Shown: positions 61,013 to 64,000 of the stretch, piece after piece
Layout of the letters: each line of letters starts with the position of its first letter
How positions within the stretch are numbered: position 1 is the stretch's first letter
Assembly (NCBI GenBank): GCA_027078545.1
Contig: JALWXN010000004.1
Location: forward strand, 828,133 to 892,132
DNA from: Nitrososphaeria archaeon
GTDB taxonomy: Archaea > Thermoproteota > Nitrososphaeria > Geothermarchaeales > JDFR-13
Direction of reading: 5' to 3'
Length of the DNA: 64,000 nucleotides
The notes under the pieces: model-generated
What the model saw: only the letters and a program-made list of their open reading frames with translations
Told to the model about the DNA's origin: nothing
The model's database searches: none
Made by a program: the position numbers and the translations under genes

Positions 61013-61168
61013 ACACGCTACACCCCCTTAAATAGGGCTTAATATTAATGTAGCCCCCTCGATTTATAAAGAAAAATTCGTTGAAGCCTTCCCCGGGGAG
61101 AGTCCAATATATATCCCGACCGTCTTTATTCTCTATTCTAAAATACAGCATTTACACGGTGAGGCGCA
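61013..61168. promoter_or_regulatory. divergent promoter region of the LIV genes
   Basis: Minus strand: CTTTATAAAT (about 61062-61071) and CTATTTAAG (about 61029-61037) are two possible TATA boxes for the binding-protein gene. Plus strand: CTAAAATAC at about 61138-61146 predicts a start near the GTG of livH at 61169, which also has GGTGAGG upstream. A short TTAATATTAA palindrome at 61039-61048 is probably just AT-richness. Confidence 0.45.
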
Positions 61169-62107
61169 GTGTTAGAGGTTATACTCACGGCCCTCGTCAT
61201 CTCTGCAGGGATAGCCCTAGCAGCTGCGGGGATCACGATCATATACATGTCGACCGAGACCTTCAACTTCGCCCACGCCTCATTCACCACGATAGGTTTC
61301 TTCGTCGTCTACAACATGCTACTAGTCTTTGGAGGCTCGCCCTACTACTACTTCGTCTTCGCAGCCATCTTCACAGGCCTCGTAGGTGTGGCGGTATACC
61401 TAACCGTTAATAGGTGGCTCATCAAGCGTGGAGCCGACATGGTAACCCTTATGATGTCTACCCTAGGTGTGGACCTCATACTCTTTGGACTGATAAACCA
61501 GTGGGCAGACATAATCAGGGACACAATACCAGGCTCATCCCCAAGGAACTTCCTACTCAGAACCATCGACTACCCTATCGCTGAGGTAGCAGGCACGACG
61601 ATCTATGCAAGAGTACCGATATCCATAGCCATAGTAATTCTGATCATCATAGGGCTACACACATTCCTCACTAAGACAAAGTTCGGGATAGCTATGAGGA
61701 CAACCATTGAGAACCCGACCCTCGCTAGGATTATGGGCGTCAACACCGAGATGGTATATCTAACCGCCTGGTTCCTAGGAGGAGCCTTGGCAGGCCTAGG
61801 CGGGGCCGTTCTCGCAATGATAGAGACGGGCTCCCCACAGGTAGGTGTAAGGTATATTGTGCCACTCTTCGCAGGATCCATCGTCGGCGGGCTATACAGC
61901 GTCTTTGGGAGCCTCCTAGGCGGCTTCCTAATAGGTCTGAGCCAGCAGATAGGGATATACGTCCTCTCGCTATGGGTAGGGACATTCATCAATGCCTACA
62001 AGCCCGTGATACCACTCGTCATCATGGTCGTGGCCCTCCTATTCTTCCCTGAGGGCCTAGGCGCACTGGCTGAGAAATATCTAGCCAGGAGGGGGGTGAA
62101 GAAGTAG
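61169..62107 (+). CDS. livH: branched-chain amino acid ABC permease (LivH)
   Basis: The 312-residue permease has eight membrane helices in LivH order, with F-N-F-A-H-A-S-F near residue 31, the cytosolic loop G-I-A-M-R-T-T-I-E-N-P-T-L-A-R-I-M-G-V-N near 173-192 that couples to the ATPase, and G-G-L-Y-S-V-F-G-S-L-L-G-G near 240. It starts with GTG, probably leaderless, and its stop overlaps the livM start (TAGTG). Confidence 0.92.
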   Translation: MLEVILTALVISAGIALAAAGITIIYMSTETFNFAHASFTTIGFFVVYNMLLVFGGSPYYYFVFAAIFTGLVGVAVYLTVNRWLIKRGADMVTLMMSTLGVDLILFGLINQWADIIRDTIPGSSPRNFLLRTIDYPIAEVAGTTIYARVPISIAIVILIIIGLHTFLTKTKFGIAMRTTIENPTLARIMGVNTEMVYLTAWFLGGALAGLGGAVLAMIETGSPQVGVRYIVPLFAGSIVGGLYSVFGSLLGGFLIGLSQQIGIYVLSLWVGTFINAYKPVIPLVIMVVALLFFPEGLGALAEKYLARRGVKK

Positions 62108-63192
62108 TGGCGATAGTAATACCTCCATTCCTAATAGAGATACTACTGACCTTCGGAATATTCCTCATAATAACGGTGAGCCTAAACTTCGAGGTTGGAT
62201 ACGCCGGGATACCCCAGTTCGGCCGCGTACTTACAGTTCTGGTAGGGGCGATAGTAGCGGCAGCCATACCGGGTAGGCTCCTAGTACTTATGGCCGGGAT
62301 AACAGTCGAGTTCCGTGGCGAGGAGATAGTCCCCTACGGCGCCGAGTACGCCAACCACCTCGTGAACTTCAGGCTGGTTGATCAGATAAACACCCAGATA
62401 CTAGGGGTCAACCCAGGCCTATCCATAGTCATGTTCATAGTCACATTGATACTCGCAGCTATATTCGGGGCTATAATCGGGTATCTCACCAGCTACCCCG
62501 CCCTTAGGCTTAGGGAGGCATACCTAGGCATCACCCTACTAGCATTTGGAGACGCCCTACAGCTCATAGCCCTCAACTACGACCCACTAGTAGGGGCTAC
62601 ACAGGGAGTATTCGTACCAAACTTCTTCCTATGGGTAGGGCCTACACAGACCAGTGCGAAGATAATAGCCATACTCATAGTAGCGGCATTGATATATGTC
62701 CTTGTATACTTCTGGGTCAACAGCCCCTTCGGTAGATCCCTCAAGGCTATGAGGGATAGTGAGCAGGCGGCAGAGGTATATGGTAAGAACGTGCCACGGC
62801 TCAGGGGATACACGCTTATGATTGGTGGTGCATTAGCGGCAATCGGTGGTGCCCTATGGGTGATATACACTGGCTCGATGGATGCGAGGACATTCAACAG
62901 GCTCACATGGACCTTCTGGCCCTGGGCCTTCATGATGCTTGGAGGGACCGGTAGCCACAAGGGTATGCTGGTCGGCGTCTTCTTCTTCGCACTCTTCCGC
63001 TACCTCATATTCGCCTATAAAGGAGTCCTAGAGCCCTTCATACCCATCAGTATCCAGTGGCTAGAATACATATTGATAGGCCTGATAATAGTCCTGGTAT
63101 CAATGTTTAGGCCACAGGGACTCCTACCGGAGAAGCCGAGGACACTCCTACCTAAGGAGAGGGTGGAGGAGCTGGCAAAGCCCTCCGCCTAA
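62107..63192 (+). CDS. livM: branched-chain amino acid ABC permease (LivM)
   Basis: The 361-residue permease has the LivM hallmark N-F-E-V-G-Y-A-G-I-P-Q-F-G near residue 27, the helices following it, and the coupling loop S-P-F-G-R-S-L-K-A-M-R-D-S-E-Q-A-A-E-V-Y-G near 202-222. About ten hydrophobic helices are seen. The charged C-terminal tail (P-E-K-P-R-T-L-L-P-K-E-R-V-E-E-L) is usual. It pairs with LivH to form the pore. Confidence 0.92.
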   Translation: MAIVIPPFLIEILLTFGIFLIITVSLNFEVGYAGIPQFGRVLTVLVGAIVAAAIPGRLLVLMAGITVEFRGEEIVPYGAEYANHLVNFRLVDQINTQILGVNPGLSIVMFIVTLILAAIFGAIIGYLTSYPALRLREAYLGITLLAFGDALQLIALNYDPLVGATQGVFVPNFFLWVGPTQTSAKIIAILIVAALIYVLVYFWVNSPFGRSLKAMRDSEQAAEVYGKNVPRLRGYTLMIGGALAAIGGALWVIYTGSMDARTFNRLTWTFWPWAFMMLGGTGSHKGMLVGVFFFALFRYLIFAYKGVLEPFIPISIQWLEYILIGLIIVLVSMFRPQGLLPEKPRTLLPKERVEELAKPSA

Positions 63193-63331
63193 CCCACACA
63201 CCTATTTTTCACGGGTCTTCCTGGGATCAGCACTTAAAGGAGTCTTCATCACCCCTCCCATAGGGGCTCATATTCACCTCCCTCATCATCCCCAATATTT
63301 ATTCAGGCCTCTATGGATATGAGGCTGGCCA
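63193..63331. other. intergenic region after livM
   Basis: CCTATTTTTCACG (about 63201-63213) is a plausible T-tract terminator for livM. The rest is pyrimidine-rich. Near the stop of the minus-strand gene, GCCTC and GAGGC (63305-63323) can form a weak 5-bp hairpin. No small gene is seen. Confidence 0.35.
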
Positions 63332-64000
63332 CTATAGACGCCTACTCCTCTCCACCGCCTCGTATACGGGTAGGCCCCTCTTCCCAAGCTCCCTGATCCA
63401 TAGCATCGGCTCCTCCACCTTCTCAGGCGGAGTGACGCCTTTAGGCACCTTACCCTGTACAAGCATCTCCAATCCGGCCACAGCTCCAAAGGCTGTCGTA
63501 ACGGCAGTTACTCCCGCGTCCCACTCCTCAATGCCCTGCACCGGGCCTAGGTAGTATGTCAGCCTGGCCTCCTCCCCCTCATACACACCTCTAAGCTCCA
63601 CCTTTAGACAGCCATACGTCCTTGGATCCTCCCTCGGCTTCAGGAGTGTACCCACCACGTGGAGGGGCTTCACCTTCACGCCGAGGACGTCTATCTCCTC
63701 CCTACTGGTCAGGCCGGACCTCCTAAGGAAGTCTAGCACGGGGAATATCGACTCGTCCCACGTATCCTTATATGTTATTGTCTCTACACCCTCCAATGTG
63801 TATGGTAGTGTGGCCAGCTCACTATGTATTATCGCATAGGTATACATGTACCCGATGGGGTCTGGGAAGTAGGTGAGCTCCTTCTCACTCAGGGGTGGAA
63901 GCTCCACTAGGCGGCCCTTGATATAGGCCACCGCATTCATCGAGGCCTCATCCATTATCGTGACCACGGAGAAGCCGAAGAGATCCTCCTCGCCACCCTT
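63332..64000 (-). CDS. saccharopine dehydrogenase-like protein (C-terminal part)
   Basis: The visible 222 residues are the end of a longer protein; the frame is open to the window edge (K-G-G-E-E-D-L-F-G-F-S before V-V-T-I-M-D-E-A). They resemble the C-terminal catalytic part of the saccharopine dehydrogenase / homospermidine synthase-like group: L-T-Y-F-P-D-P-I-G, T-Y-K-D-T-W-D-E-S-I-F-P-V-L, and A-V-T-T-A-F-G-A-V-A-G-L-E-M-L near the end. The NAD-binding N-terminus lies outside. Family members use NAD(P) on amino acid adducts; the exact substrate is unknown. Confidence 0.75.
   Translation of the reverse strand, partial: KGGEEDLFGFSVVTIMDEASMNAVAYIKGRLVELPPLSEKELTYFPDPIGYMYTYAIIHSELATLPYTLEGVETITYKDTWDESIFPVLDFLRRSGLTSREEIDVLGVKVKPLHVVGTLLKPREDPRTYGCLKVELRGVYEGEEARLTYYLGPVQGIEEWDAGVTAVTTAFGAVAGLEMLVQGKVPKGVTPPEKVEEPMLWIRELGKRGLPVYEAVERSRRL

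Noticed and set aside
61039..61048. TTAATATTAA palindrome between the LIV promoters
   Set aside because: Ten AT-only bases in an AT-rich promoter region are expected by chance.
1..64000. tRNA, rRNA, CRISPR arrays and IS elements
   Set aside because: Intergenic gaps were read for cloverleaf arms, regularly spaced direct repeats, transposase motifs and terminal repeats; none was found. A tRNAscan-type or covariance search would settle small RNAs that cannot be seen by eye.

Overview
The window looks like part of the chromosome of a thermophilic archaeon, most likely a member of the Thermoproteota (Crenarchaeota). The signs are archaeal TATA boxes about 25 bases upstream of starts with many apparently leaderless genes, frequent GTG and TTG starts, arginine written almost only as AGG/AGA and isoleucine often as ATA, and archaeal markers: prefoldin alpha, HMG-CoA reductase, a geranylgeranyl reductase-like flavoprotein, an archaeosortase-type domain and a DUF1122-like protein. 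A Fe/Mn superoxide dismutase and several FAD oxidoreductases suggest exposure to oxygen. The genus cannot be fixed from the sequence. No rRNA, tRNA, CRISPR array, IS element or replication origin was seen.

Layout. 1-5.4 kb: end of the methylmalonyl-CoA mutase B12 subunit with its MeaB GTPase, then a convergent two-gene flavoprotein pair (sarcosine oxidase / dye-linked dehydrogenase type), an HD hydrolase, a 4-TM protein and a cupin. 5.4-12.9 kb: a minus-strand run of HMG-CoA reductase, DUF4129-like, DUF4350-like, MoxR ATPase, DUF58 and two membrane proteins. 12.9-20.8 kb: membrane-linked and soluble winged-helix regulators, a secreted beta-propeller protein, prefoldin alpha with a very short prefoldin-like companion, a NatAB-type ABC exporter and a nucleoside phosphorylase. 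20.9-24.8 kb: metal uptake (ZIP, FTR1 iron permease with a thioredoxin-like partner on an AT-richer island) and a DMT transporter. 24.9-30 kb: a large archaeosortase fusion, a tail-anchored protein and a DrrAB-type ABC pair. 30-34.6 kb: a zinc/manganese ABC transporter with binding protein and permease fused in one chain, a DtxR-family regulator, superoxide dismutase and a MazG-like enzyme. 34.7-45.6 kb: an S9 peptidase, two cassettes that pair a secreted coiled-coil protein with a membrane-spanning winged-helix regulator, a RidA protein, a second DMT transporter and threonine dehydratase. 45.6-53.3 kb: PotBCD without PotA, an M28 peptidase, the geranylgeranyl reductase family protein and a Nudix hydrolase. 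53.3-64 kb: a 1559-residue subtilisin-like surface protease, a branched-chain amino acid ABC transporter in two divergent operons, and the end of a saccharopine dehydrogenase-like gene.

How the parts fit. Peptide and amino acid use is a theme: secreted or cytosolic peptidases of families S8, M28 and S9, LIV-type and Pot-type uptake, threonine dehydratase with RidA to clear its enamine product, and amine/imino acid flavoproteins. Metal handling is a second theme (ZIP, FTR1, Zn/Mn ABC, DtxR, SOD). The most interesting unexplained signals are non-coding: a perfect 19-bp palindrome over the predicted FTR1 start site with a 17/19 copy in front of the 4-TM gene at 4.65 kb, a perfect 18-bp palindrome inside the first coiled-coil/winged-helix cassette, a 22-base repeat with 7-bp arms at 20.87 and 34.70 kb, and inverted repeats touching the TATA boxes of the pot and prefoldin genes.
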